The position numbers and the translations under genes are program-made. 64,000 nt of DNA from Phytoactinopolyspora halotolerans (lineage in GTDB: Bacteria > Actinomycetota > Actinomycetes > Jiangellales > Jiangellaceae): the NCBI RefSeq assembly GCF_010550675.1, contig NZ_JAAGOA010000016.1, positions 1 through 64,000 on the forward strand, written 5' to 3'. This document shows positions 43,840-51,835 of the stretch, piece after piece. How positions within the stretch are numbered: position 1 is the stretch's first letter; each line of letters opens with the position of its first letter. The notes beneath the pieces were generated by a model. The model saw only the letters and a list, made by a program, of their open reading frames with translations. It was not told the origin of the DNA and ran no database searches.

Positions 43840-45489
43840 GTGACAGAGTCTCGTAGCGATTGGTGGCGGCACGCCACTATCTACCAGGTTTACATCCGTT
43901 CCTTCGCCGATGGAAACGGCGACGGCGAGGGCGACATCGGCGGCCTGAAGAGCAAACTGGCCTACCTGCACAACCTCGGGATCGACGCGATCTGGATCAA
44001 CCCCTGGTATCCGTCGCCGCTCAACGACGGTGGCTACGACGTGGCCGACTATCGTGACATCGATCCGCGGTTCGGCGACCTGACCCAGGCCAAGGAACTG
44101 GTGTCGGAGGCACACGACCTCGGGCTCAAGGTGATCCTGGACATCGTTCCGAACCACAGCTCCTGGCAGCACGAATGGTTCAAGGCGGCGCTCGAAGCAG
44201 GCCCAGATTCACCGGAGCGGGCGCGCTACATCTTCCGGGACGGCAAGGGTCCCGGCGGCGACCTCCCGCCGAACAACTGGCGCAGCGTGTTCGGCGGCCC
44301 GGCCTGGGAGCGGATCACCGAACCCGACGGCACCCCCGGCCAGTGGTACTTCCACATCTTCGACGTGAGCCAGCCGGACCTCGACTGGAGCAACCCGGAG
44401 GTCCGCGACGAGTTCCTGGACGTGCTCCGGTTCTGGTTCGACATGGGTGTCGACGGCTTCCGCATCGACGTCGCACACGGGATGGTCAAGGACATGACCA
44501 AGCCGGACCTCCCGTACGACGAGTCCAACCTGCTCGCGTCCCCCAAGATCGCCGATCACCCGTTCTTCGACCGAGACGGCGTGCACGAGATCTACCGCGG
44601 CTGGCGCGAGGTGGCCGACGCGTACGATCCGCCGCGGCTCTTCGTCGCCGAGGCGTGGGTGGAGCCGCCGGAGCGGCTGGCCCGGTACGTCCGCGACGAC
44701 GAGTTGCACAGCGCCTTCAACTTCGACTACCTGAAGTCGCCCTGGTCCGCGGCCGAGCTGCGGGAGTCGATCGAGCAGTCGATGTCCGTGCTCGGAGCCG
44801 TGGGCGCGCCGGCCACGTGGGTGCTCGAGAACCACGACGTCGAACGGGTCGTCACCCGGTACGGACGCCTCGACTCGACCGGTGGCACGGTGCGCGACCG
44901 CCCGGAGGTCCGCGAGTATGACCAGGAGCTCGGCTACCGGCGGGCACGGGCGGCAGCGCTGCTCATGCTCTCGCTGCCCGGCGGGGCGTATATCTACCAG
45001 GGCCAGGAGCTGGGTCTTCCCGAGGTGCTCGACCTGCCGGAGGAGGCGCTGCAGGATCCGGTATGGGAACGGTCCGGCCACACGGAGCGCGGCCGGGACG
45101 GATGCCGCGTGCCGCTGCCGTGGAGCGCGGGCGGACCGTCGTGTGGTTTCGGCTCCAACGGTTCCTGGCTGCCACAGCCGGACGGCTGGGGCGAGATGTC
45201 CGTCGAGAAACAGGACGGCGTCGACGGCTCGATGCTCGAGCTCTACCGGGCGGCGCTGCGGACCCGCCGCGACCATCCGGCGTTCCGCTCACCGACGATG
45301 GTCTGGGACGACAGCCTGGGCGCCGACGTCCTGGCCTTCCGGCGAGAGCCGGGCTTCACCTGCGTGGCGAATCTCGGCGCCGAGCCGGTCGCTCTGCCGG
45401 CACACGACGAGGTGATCCTCGCCAGCGCACCGCTGAACCACGACGGTACGTTGCCCGTCGACGCGGCGGTGTGGCTGCGCACCGGCTGA
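43840..45489 (+). CDS. GH13 alpha-glucosidase
   Basis: 549 residues, cytoplasmic. Catalytic triad of GH13: D210 in GFRIDVAHG, E271 in FVAEAWV and D333 in LENHDVER; IYQVYIRSFADGNGDGEGDIGG and DIVPNHSSWQHEWF are typical of oligo-1,6-glucosidase/alpha-glucosidase subfamilies. Acts on alpha-glucosides such as maltose or isomaltose. GTG start. Monocistronic; an ECF-type promoter follows its stop. Confidence 0.93.
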   Translation: MTESRSDWWRHATIYQVYIRSFADGNGDGEGDIGGLKSKLAYLHNLGIDAIWINPWYPSPLNDGGYDVADYRDIDPRFGDLTQAKELVSEAHDLGLKVILDIVPNHSSWQHEWFKAALEAGPDSPERARYIFRDGKGPGGDLPPNNWRSVFGGPAWERITEPDGTPGQWYFHIFDVSQPDLDWSNPEVRDEFLDVLRFWFDMGVDGFRIDVAHGMVKDMTKPDLPYDESNLLASPKIADHPFFDRDGVHEIYRGWREVADAYDPPRLFVAEAWVEPPERLARYVRDDELHSAFNFDYLKSPWSAAELRESIEQSMSVLGAVGAPATWVLENHDVERVVTRYGRLDSTGGTVRDRPEVREYDQELGYRRARAAALLMLSLPGGAYIYQGQELGLPEVLDLPEEALQDPVWERSGHTERGRDGCRVPLPWSAGGPSCGFGSNGSWLPQPDGWGEMSVEKQDGVDGSMLELYRAALRTRRDHPAFRSPTMVWDDSLGADVLAFRREPGFTCVANLGAEPVALPAHDEVILASAPLNHDGTLPVDAAVWLRTG

Positions 45490-45507
45490 CGTCGCGGGGC
45501 ACCCTTG

Positions 45508-45536
45508 GGAACCGGACCGGTGGCTGCGGTGTAGAA
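45508..45536 (+). promoter_or_regulatory. ECF-type promoter of the sigma/anti-sigma operon
   Basis: GGAACC at 45508-45513, a 17-nt spacer and GTAGAA at 45531-45536. The identical arrangement occurs before the secreted-protein gene (46958-46986), which suggests both are recognised by the sigma factor encoded here. Confidence 0.7.
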
Positions 45537-45594
45537 AGACTGACACCTGCCGACGCCGAGACGGAGAAGAGGGAGCGTCACGGAGCGGAACGAC

Positions 45595-46164
45595 CTGAGC
45601 GATCAGGCGATCATCGAACGTGTGCGGGGCGGCGACACCGACACCTACGCCGTGTTGGTGCGCCGCTACGCCGCTGACGCCCGCCGCGCCGCCGTCGTCG
45701 CGGGCGTCGGCGCGGACGCCGAGGACATCACCCAGGCCGCGTTCGTCAAGGCGTACCAGAACCTGACCCGGTTCCGCGACGGCGCGGCGTTCCGTCCGTG
45801 GCTGCTGCGGATCGTCGTCAATGAAGCCAGGAACGCCATCCGTGCCGACCGGCGACGACGCGCCGCCGCCGAACGACTCGCCTGGCTCGGCGGGGTTCCT
45901 GCCGACGACGGCGACCCCGCCGACGTGGCCGTGCACGACGACACGCGCTCCGTGTTGCGTGCGGCCTTGCGGGAGCTGCCGGAAACGCAGCGGCAGGTGG
46001 TGGTGTGCCGATACATCCTCGACCTGGATGAGCAGGAGTCGGCCACCGTGCTCGGGTGGCCGCGAGGCACCGTGAAATCCCGCCTGCATCGAGCGCTGCG
46101 GCAGCTGCGGGCCCGCCTGGACGGGGAGGAGCCCGCGGAACGGGAGGCCGAACATGGACGATGA
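45595..46164 (+). CDS. ECF RNA polymerase sigma factor
   Basis: About 189 residues if a CTG at 45595 is the start. Region 2: DTYAVLVRRYAADARRAAVV and ADAEDITQAAFVKAYQNL with FRPWLLRIVVNEARN; region 4: RAALRELPETQRQVVVCRYILDLDE, ATVLGWPRGTVKSRLHRALRQL. The conserved N-terminus (LSDQAIIERVRGGDTD) has no ATG/GTG/TTG before the in-frame stop at 45541; the first usual start, GTG 45622, would delete the first nine conserved residues. GGAG at 45582-45585 is 9 nt from the CTG. Overlaps the anti-sigma gene by 11 bp. Confidence 0.88.
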   Translation: MSDQAIIERVRGGDTDTYAVLVRRYAADARRAAVVAGVGADAEDITQAAFVKAYQNLTRFRDGAAFRPWLLRIVVNEARNAIRADRRRRAAAERLAWLGGVPADDGDPADVAVHDDTRSVLRAALRELPETQRQVVVCRYILDLDEQESATVLGWPRGTVKSRLHRALRQLRARLDGEEPAEREAEHGR

Positions 46165-46966
46165 CCGATTCGAGACCGAGCTGCGGGCCCTCGGCGAAGA
46201 ACTGGCGGTTCCCGAGGTCGACGCGGAGGTCACGGCAACGGCCGTGCTGGAACGGATCGCGGCGACCGAGGCGGCGACTGGCAGAGTCGCCGCAGCCGGA
46301 ACGGCCCCCACGACCGGGACCGCCCCCGCAGCCGGGCGCGTGCGCCGATTTCCGGCCTGGGCTCAGACCATCGCGGGGAAGATCCGCACGCGGTGGCGGA
46401 CCGTCATCGCGGCCGTGGTCGCCGTCCTTGTCGCAGGTGCCCTGACCCCGCCGGTCCGGGCGACGGTGGCGGACTGGCTCGGCCTGGGTGGGCTCGACGT
46501 GCGGCCCGGGCCAGCGGTCCCATCCGCTCCCCCGCCACCCGCCGTCGACGGTGACCTGGACGTCGATGGCGCGGCTGAGCTGGTCGACTTCGCACCGGCC
46601 GTCCCGGACCTCCTCGGAGATCCGGACGCCGTTGAGGTGAGCCCCAGCCGACAGCGGCTGTCGATGAGCTGGTCGCGACCGCACGGGACCATCCGGCTGG
46701 ATCAGTTCACGGGTTCGCTCGCCGTGAAGTTCGCACCGGATCCAGGCCACCCCGTCGACCTAGGCCCAGCGCGTGGGCTGTGGTTCGCTGATCCGCACGA
46801 CCTGCATCTGTACGACGCGGAAGGCACCGAGGCACCGATCGTCGATCGAGCATCAGGCCCCAGCCTGGTGTGGCAGGTCGGCGCGACGACGGTACGGCTG
46901 GAGGGGATCGCGGACGCCGAACGGGCGGCCGAGATCGCGCGATCGACGCTGGACGCCGGAACCTGA
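46154..46966 (+). CDS. membrane-anchored anti-sigma factor-like protein
   Basis: 270 residues: an N-terminal cytoplasmic domain (FETELRALGEELAVPEVDAEVTA in part), Ala/Thr-rich linker, one membrane helix (about residues 83-100, VIAAVVAVLVAGAL) and a C-terminal outer domain with two beta strands regions (TIRLDQFTGSLAVKF, LVWQVGATTVRLEG). Gene position and topology suggest it sequesters the upstream sigma factor; no canonical ZAS zinc motif (HxxxCxxC) is present. ATG with GGGAGG 6 nt upstream. Confidence 0.75.
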   Translation: MDDDRFETELRALGEELAVPEVDAEVTATAVLERIAATEAATGRVAAAGTAPTTGTAPAAGRVRRFPAWAQTIAGKIRTRWRTVIAAVVAVLVAGALTPPVRATVADWLGLGGLDVRPGPAVPSAPPPPAVDGDLDVDGAAELVDFAPAVPDLLGDPDAVEVSPSRQRLSMSWSRPHGTIRLDQFTGSLAVKFAPDPGHPVDLGPARGLWFADPHDLHLYDAEGTEAPIVDRASGPSLVWQVGATTVRLEGIADAERAAEIARSTLDAGT

Positions 46967-46986
46967 ACCGGCCGGGCGGTGTAGTC
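46958..46986 (+). promoter_or_regulatory. second ECF-type promoter
   Basis: GGAACC at 46958-46963, 17 nt, GTAGTC at 46981-46986, the same layout as the promoter at 45508. It overlaps the end of the anti-sigma gene and precedes the secreted-protein gene. Confidence 0.7.
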
Positions 46987-47006
46987 ACAGCACAACGATG
47001 CTGTGA
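46985..47006 (+). other. small stem-loop just before the ribosome binding site
   Basis: TCACAGCA (46985-46992) pairs exactly with TGCTGTGA (46999-47006) around 6 nt. The GGAGG ribosome binding site begins 3 nt later (47009), so the hairpin would lie at the 5' end of the transcript and could influence translation or message stability. Confidence 0.5.
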
Positions 47007-47023
47007 TTGGAGGAATCGACGAC

Positions 47024-47692
47024 ATGCCACATCTCGTCCGTTCCAGCGCGCGGGCGGCCGGCACGCTCGTCCTGGTGCTCGGCGCCGCGATGCTGACGTC
47101 CATGCCGGCCGAAGCGGGCGGACCGACCAGCGTGCTGATCTCGTCCCCGTCGACGCAGACCACTGCGTCGCTCTACGCGAACAGCACGCAGTACGAACAG
47201 CTACTCGATGCACTCGGCGGAACGACGCCGGATGCTGATCCGCAGGCGTCCGAGATGGCCGACGCGCCGGTCGGCCCGGGCAGCGATCAGATCAACGTCA
47301 CCTGGCTCGTCCACGACGTCAGCGTCTGGCGGGTGGACCGGATCGTCCTGGTCGACTCGGGCGACATCTGGATTCACACCGAGGAGTCGCTGTCCGAGCG
47401 GCTCGACGTCACCGGGACAGACGGCGTGTGGCACCGGTCGACAGATCCGGACGCGTTGCGCGCCCTCCTGGACGAGCTCGGCATCCCCACCTCGACACAC
47501 GACACCGGGCTCCCGCCCCGGCCGGATCCGTTGACGGATGCGGCCGATGAGCGCAACGACGCCCGCGTCGCATCGTTCACCTCAGAGAACACGTCGCCTT
47601 TGGTGTGGGTGCTGCCGAGCGCGGCTGCCGGCGTGGCTCTGGGCGTCGTCATCGACCGTCGGTTACGCGGGCGGCACCTCCGGAGCCCGTGA
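47024..47692 (+). CDS. secreted/membrane-anchored protein of unknown function
   Basis: 222 residues. A signal peptide (SARAAGTLVLVLGAAMLTSM, cleavage near AEA) and a C-terminal hydrophobic helix (VWVLPSAAAGVALGVVI) followed by RRLRGRHLR predict an extracytoplasmic protein anchored at its C-terminus. The middle (DQINVTWLVHDVSVWRVDRIVL, then TDGVWHRSTDPDALRALLDELG) is not recognised. It lies after the sigma/anti-sigma genes with its own copy of the sigma-type promoter, so it is probably a member or output of that regulon. GGAGG is 10 nt before the ATG. Confidence 0.75.
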   Translation: MPHLVRSSARAAGTLVLVLGAAMLTSMPAEAGGPTSVLISSPSTQTTASLYANSTQYEQLLDALGGTTPDADPQASEMADAPVGPGSDQINVTWLVHDVSVWRVDRIVLVDSGDIWIHTEESLSERLDVTGTDGVWHRSTDPDALRALLDELGIPTSTHDTGLPPRPDPLTDAADERNDARVASFTSENTSPLVWVLPSAAAGVALGVVIDRRLRGRHLRSP

Positions 47693-47713
47693 CGGGGCTC
47701 GTTCCGCCGCGCA

Positions 47714-48286
47714 CTAAGCCCATGAGCTCAGGGCTCGGTCCAGGCCATCCACCATGGCGTCGAAGCTCCGGTCGATGTCACGGGGCAGTCCGAAGCCGCC
47801 GGTGCTCTCGATCGCCGCGAAGCCGTGCAGGGCACTGCGCAACGCGCGGGCGGCGTCCACCAGGTGATCGCCGGTGATGCCGTACCCGGCCAGGACCGCG
47901 AAGAGCACCTGCGCGGCGTCATCGGCCGCCGCGCGCCGCTCGGCGGCGAGCTCGTCCGCTGAACCCGCGACGCGCACGGTCGCGGCATAGCGCCCCGGGT
48001 GCTCCAGCACGTACGCCCGGTAGGCGGCCGCGACGGCGCGCAGTGCATCGCCCCGGGAGCGTCCGACGGCGGCGCGCTGCATCGCCTCAGCGAGTTCTCC
48101 GATGGCCTGCAGGGACAGCTCGGCTTTCAATGCGTCCAGGCCGGCGACGTGCTTATACAGGCTGGGCAAGGCGACGCCGACACGTTTGGCGAGCGCGGCC
48201 AGGGTGAGCTGGTCGTAGCCGTGCTCGTCGGCCAGCTGAGCGGCTTGCTCAACGACGATCGGCCTGGTCAGGCCGGCCCTAGGCAT
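47714..48286 (-). CDS. TetR/AcrR-family regulator
   Basis: 190 residues. The HTH domain reads VVEQAAQLADEHGYDQLTLAALAKRVGVALPSLYKHV in pieces, with LPSLYKHVAGLDAL as the recognition helix; the ligand-binding domain is all helical and ends LDRALSSW. Its start overlaps the hydrolase stop by 8 bp, so it is the second gene of a two-gene operon and probably regulates it through the palindrome at 49113-49127. Confidence 0.92.
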   Translation of the reverse strand: MPRAGLTRPIVVEQAAQLADEHGYDQLTLAALAKRVGVALPSLYKHVAGLDALKAELSLQAIGELAEAMQRAAVGRSRGDALRAVAAAYRAYVLEHPGRYAATVRVAGSADELAAERRAAADDAAQVLFAVLAGYGITGDHLVDAARALRSALHGFAAIESTGGFGLPRDIDRSFDAMVDGLDRALSSWA

Positions 48287-49103
48287 CCGCCGCCTCGCCG
48301 AGTTTGCTCAGGAACGAGGTGATCGCGGGGTTGACCAGGTCGGGGCGCTGCGCCTGCGGGTAGTGACCGGCGTCCGGGACCATCAGCACGTCGGCGTCGC
48401 CGCCGATGGCATCGGCGGTGAACCGGGCCTCGGCCGCCGGGTCCGAGAAGTCGGGGTCGATCTCCCCCATCACCACCAGTGTGGGCGCCTGAACTGAGCC
48501 GAGTCGCGGCGTGACCGGCGCGTGTGACGTCTTGCTGGTGGCGAGGAACGCCGACCAGGCGCCCGGCCGGCGCAACGCGGACGTGATCCGCGCGATGTGA
48601 TCGTCGAGATCGGCCGGGCGCTGGCCGGCGTTGAAGGATCGGTACGCCGCCCCGGTCGCCGGCACTCCCCACGGCCGCCGCAGCAGCACGGCGGTGAGCG
48701 CCTTCTTGTACCAGGGCGCGAAGGGTCCGCGGACGAAGGCGCCAAGCAGGACCAGCCCACGCACCGACTCCGGCCGTTCCGCGGCCGCCCAGACCGCTGC
48801 CGCGCCACCCATCGAGTTGCCGACCAGTACCGCCGGACCACCGCCCAGATGCTCGACGAGTGCCAGCAGGTCCGCGCCGGCCGCCGGATCGTCGTAGGCG
48901 GCGAACGTGGCGTCACTGTCACCGTGCCCCCGCAGATCCATGGTGGCGACGCGGTATCCGGCCGCCACGAGCGCCGGCACCGTGTTGCGGTACACCCCGC
49001 GTAGATCCATCATGCCTGGTGCGCAGAGCACGAGCGGCCCATCGCCTTGGACGTCGTACGCGAGCCGCCCCTCGGGCCGCTGGAGGAACTGAGTATCTGC
49101 CAT
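48279..49103 (-). CDS. alpha/beta hydrolase
   Basis: 274 residues. DVQGDGPLVLCAPGMMDLRGVYRN opens the fold; RVATMDLRGHGDSD, the nucleophile elbow GNSMGGAAAVWA (Ser), PTLVVMGEIDPDF (acid) and VPDAGHYPQ (His) give a full Ser-Asp-His triad. Substrate unknown. ATG at 49103; first gene of the operon with the TetR gene. Confidence 0.92.
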   Translation of the reverse strand: MADTQFLQRPEGRLAYDVQGDGPLVLCAPGMMDLRGVYRNTVPALVAAGYRVATMDLRGHGDSDATFAAYDDPAAGADLLALVEHLGGGPAVLVGNSMGGAAAVWAAAERPESVRGLVLLGAFVRGPFAPWYKKALTAVLLRRPWGVPATGAAYRSFNAGQRPADLDDHIARITSALRRPGAWSAFLATSKTSHAPVTPRLGSVQAPTLVVMGEIDPDFSDPAAEARFTADAIGGDADVLMVPDAGHYPQAQRPDLVNPAITSFLSKLGEAADA

Positions 49104-49112
49104 AGCCAATAT

Positions 49113-49127
49113 GCTAATGCCATTAGC
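49113..49127. promoter_or_regulatory. TetR operator palindrome
   Basis: GCTAATG-C-CATTAGC is a perfect 7-1-7 palindrome 10 nt upstream of the hydrolase start, flanked by AGCCAAT direct repeats (49104-49110 and 49125-49131). Its location and shape suit autorepression by the TetR protein encoded in the operon. Confidence 0.65.
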
Positions 49128-49178
49128 CAATGGTGTCGATATCTCAGCGTTCGGTATCGAAGAGACGTCGCGCGCCGA

Positions 49179-49817
49179 CTAGAGGGCGAAGAGTGCCAGA
49201 CCGCTACGCGCGACAATGGTGCCGTTCGGCGCGTCCAGGCGCTGCCAGGAGGCGACCGACCGGAGTACCACCTCGCCAGATCCGCTGAGGAAGCCGTACG
49301 ACGAGGCAGCGTGCGCCAAACGCAACGACACCCCTTCGGCGAGTTCCTTGTCCCAGATCTCCGCGGCCAGGCCCTCGAGCGCCGCCCGGCCGGCCCGCAG
49401 GTCACGTCCGCCCGCCGCCTCCGGTGCGCGCCGCTTGAACTGCTCGATGCCCACCTCGACGCGAGAGACGACCTCGGGCAGCGGCAGCCGGGCCAGCTCC
49501 GACCATCCCGACCGTGGCGGAAGGCTGCTCGTCCATCGCAATGCCGGCAGCGCCGGCGGTAGCTCCAACTCGCCCTCGGCCCCGACCGCTCGAGCCGCCA
49601 GCGTCGACGCCTCGACCACGACGTCCGCCTCCACCGGATCCGCCAGCGCCATGGCACGCAGCGCCAGCGCGTCGAACGGCGTCTCGGCGAAACACCCCGC
49701 CACCGAGCCATTGGCGACGATGCGCGCGACCGCCTCCGGCTCGTATCGGGCCACCCGCTGTGCGAACGTCGCCAAGTCAGCGGCGGCTCCCGGCTGCGCC
49801 GGCACCAGCACCGTCAT
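49179..49817 (-). CDS. hypothetical protein coupled to thioesterase gene
   Basis: 212 residues, soluble, not recognised. It is Ala/Leu-rich with helices such as VPAQPGAAADLATFAQRV at the start and DKELAEGVSLRLAHAASSYGFLSG near the end. It overlaps the double hot-dog thioesterase gene by 4 bp (ATGA), and seems to be its conserved partner in an operon. No signal or membrane segment. Confidence 0.75.
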   Translation of the reverse strand: MTVLVPAQPGAAADLATFAQRVARYEPEAVARIVANGSVAGCFAETPFDALALRAMALADPVEADVVVEASTLAARAVGAEGELELPPALPALRWTSSLPPRSGWSELARLPLPEVVSRVEVGIEQFKRRAPEAAGGRDLRAGRAALEGLAAEIWDKELAEGVSLRLAHAASSYGFLSGSGEVVLRSVASWQRLDAPNGTIVARSGLALFAL

Positions 49818-50740
49818 TCCACACCGTCTCCGTCAGCCATAAAACCTTCCAACGCCGCCCTCTCCTCGGGCACGAGAGTCCTGCTGCGACGGGCACGGAC
49901 GTCGTACGCGACCAGTGTCGTGGACGCGCGGGCATAGACTGTGTCCGCGTCACGCACGTCGTAGCCGAGGTCGAACGACGACCCGCCGATCCGCGTCACC
50001 CAGACACGCACGTCGAGCGGCTCCGTCCGGAACGGCACCGGGGCGAGATAGTCGACACTGAGACCCGCCACCACCGAGCCCTCATGCGCCTCGAGCGCAT
50101 CGAAGAGATAGCGATGCGCGAAGTCGATCCGTGCTTCCTGCAAGTACTCGATGAACCTCACGTTATTGACGTGTCCGTACGAGTCGAGGTCGTCGAAGCG
50201 GACCATGCAGGGGTAACTGAACGGCTTGGCATTGCCCGGGTCGACCGCAACGGATGCCGCCCGATGGTCGGTGCGGGCGGCGTCACCGTCAGAAGACGGA
50301 ACGGGGCCGTCCAGGTCACGGTAACCGTCGAGGACCGCTCGCTCTGTCGGGGCCACGCGGCGCGGACGGCCGCTACCGAGGTCGTACGGGACGAGCGTGG
50401 TGGTGGCCACCGCATAGACCTGGCGCTCACCGCCGTCTTCCACGTCGACCAACTCATAGCCCAGAGTGAACGTCGAGTTCCGGATATCGCGCACCCAGGT
50501 CTCGACCCGGAGCGGTCGCTGCCGGTACGTCAGCGGCGCGAGGTAATCGATGGCATGCCGCGCGACGACCGTGCCGCCGGCCAGGCCTTCCGCGCCCTGC
50601 CTATGAGCGTGCACGAACAGCATGTCGACGCGCGCCTCCTGCAGGTAGCGGAGGTAGACCATATTGTTGACGTGACCGTACGCATCCATATCGGCCCAGC
50701 GCAGCGGCACGTTTGTGACGTGTCTCATTGGTGCGGGCAT
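49814..50740 (-). CDS. acyl-CoA thioesterase, tandem 4HBT (double hot-dog)
   Basis: 308 residues made of two 4-hydroxybenzoyl-CoA-thioesterase-like domains. Each has a near-identical active-site loop: RWADMDAYGHVNNMVYLRYLQEARVD in the first and RFDDLDSYGHVNNVRFIEYLQEARID in the second, given here in 20-residue limits (ADMDAYGHVNNMVYLRY; DDLDSYGHVNNVRFIEY). The catalytic Asp of D-x-D-x-x-G-H-V-N-N is conserved in both. It probably hydrolyses acyl-CoAs in the cytoplasm. First gene of a coupled pair. Confidence 0.92.
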   Translation of the reverse strand: MPAPMRHVTNVPLRWADMDAYGHVNNMVYLRYLQEARVDMLFVHAHRQGAEGLAGGTVVARHAIDYLAPLTYRQRPLRVETWVRDIRNSTFTLGYELVDVEDGGERQVYAVATTTLVPYDLGSGRPRRVAPTERAVLDGYRDLDGPVPSSDGDAARTDHRAASVAVDPGNAKPFSYPCMVRFDDLDSYGHVNNVRFIEYLQEARIDFAHRYLFDALEAHEGSVVAGLSVDYLAPVPFRTEPLDVRVWVTRIGGSSFDLGYDVRDADTVYARASTTLVAYDVRARRSRTLVPEERAALEGFMADGDGVE

Positions 50741-50894
50741 CGTCTCTCGTCGTCGGTGGATCGGCTCTCATCCTAACCGGACAAGCGCAGCCTGCCGGCC
50801 GCGGTCTAGGCGCCGGCGCGCTGCTCCGTGCGCTCCATTGCGCATGCTTGACTCGGCTCTTGCTCACTTACCTTGGGTAGAATACATTTGCGTT

Positions 50895-51773
50895 GTGGTT
50901 AAGGCGGCCCACGAGGCACTCCACCGGATATTTCAGGATGACTCTGTCCTTTTCACCCGAGCCTTACGGAAGGCGCTCGGCGTCACACTGCCTACGCCGC
51001 GCGCGATCTCCGTGATCAACACCGACCTCACCGAGATCGAACCCATGGAACGCCGCGCCGACACCATCCTCTACGTCGAGTCCGCCGAGACCGATCACAT
51101 CGTCATCATCGAGTCTCAAACCACGACCGACGACGCGAAGCGCCGTTCGTGGCCGTACTACGTCGCATACCTGCATTCGAAGTACGACGTACCCGTCACG
51201 CTCCTGGTGGTGTGCCCGAACGCCACCACCGCAGCATGGGCCCGCAGCCCTATCCACATCGGCTTGGACAGTCATGCCTCGATCATGTGCCGGCCGCTTG
51301 TACTCGGGCCGGACAACGTCCCTGCCATCGTGAGCATCGACGACGCCGCCGATGATGTAGTCCTGACGGTGTTCTCCGCGCTCACCCACAAAGACGGAGC
51401 CAACGCCGATCGGATACTGCGCACCCTCGCCGACGCGCTCGACACGATCGATCCGCCCTCAGCCGCCTACCTCGCTGAGTTCACGGAGGTAGGATTGGCC
51501 CAGACGACCGCGGCACAGACATGGAGGTCGCTCTTGTCCACGATGACCTACCCGTACCAGTCCCTCCTGCGGTCTCAATGGCGTGCTGAGGGACGCGCTG
51601 AAGGACGCGCGGAAGGCGAGGCGCTCTCCGTGTTGCGAGTGCTCGACCGTCGCGGGGTCCACGTCCCCGAGGATGCCCGCCAACGCATCATGGCCTGCAC
51701 CGACACCGCGACATTGGAGTCCTGGCTCGATCGCGCGCTCACGGCCGGCACCATCGACGACGTCTTCGCGTAA
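50895..51773 (+). CDS. Rpn/PD-(D/E)XK nuclease-like protein
   Basis: 292 residues. RRADTILYVE and IVIIESQTTTDDAKRRSWPYYVAYL carry the D-(x)n-E-x-Q signature of PD-(D/E)XK nucleases of the Rpn/transposase-associated group; a C-terminal RAEGRAEGRAEGEA repeat precedes a small helical domain, as in these proteins. Function here unknown; relatives promote recombination. GTG at 50895 follows a -10-like TAGAAT (50878-50883) by 11 nt, suggesting a near-leaderless message; an ATG at 50842 would add 18 residues. Convergent with ettA. Confidence 0.75.
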   Translation: MVKAAHEALHRIFQDDSVLFTRALRKALGVTLPTPRAISVINTDLTEIEPMERRADTILYVESAETDHIVIIESQTTTDDAKRRSWPYYVAYLHSKYDVPVTLLVVCPNATTAAWARSPIHIGLDSHASIMCRPLVLGPDNVPAIVSIDDAADDVVLTVFSALTHKDGANADRILRTLADALDTIDPPSAAYLAEFTEVGLAQTTAAQTWRSLLSTMTYPYQSLLRSQWRAEGRAEGRAEGEALSVLRVLDRRGVHVPEDARQRIMACTDTATLESWLDRALTAGTIDDVFA

Positions 51774-51788
51774 GCACACGACACACAA

Positions 51789-51819
51789 CGCGGCGGCACA
51801 TCCATGATGTGCCGCCGCG
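51789..51819. terminator. bidirectional terminator (13-bp GC-rich stem)
   Basis: CGCGGCGGCACAT (51789-51801) pairs exactly with ATGTGCCGCCGCG (51807-51819) with a 5-nt loop, between the Rpn-like stop and the ettA stop. No T-run. Confidence 0.88.
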
Positions 51820-51835
51820 CTTGCGTGGCGATCGA

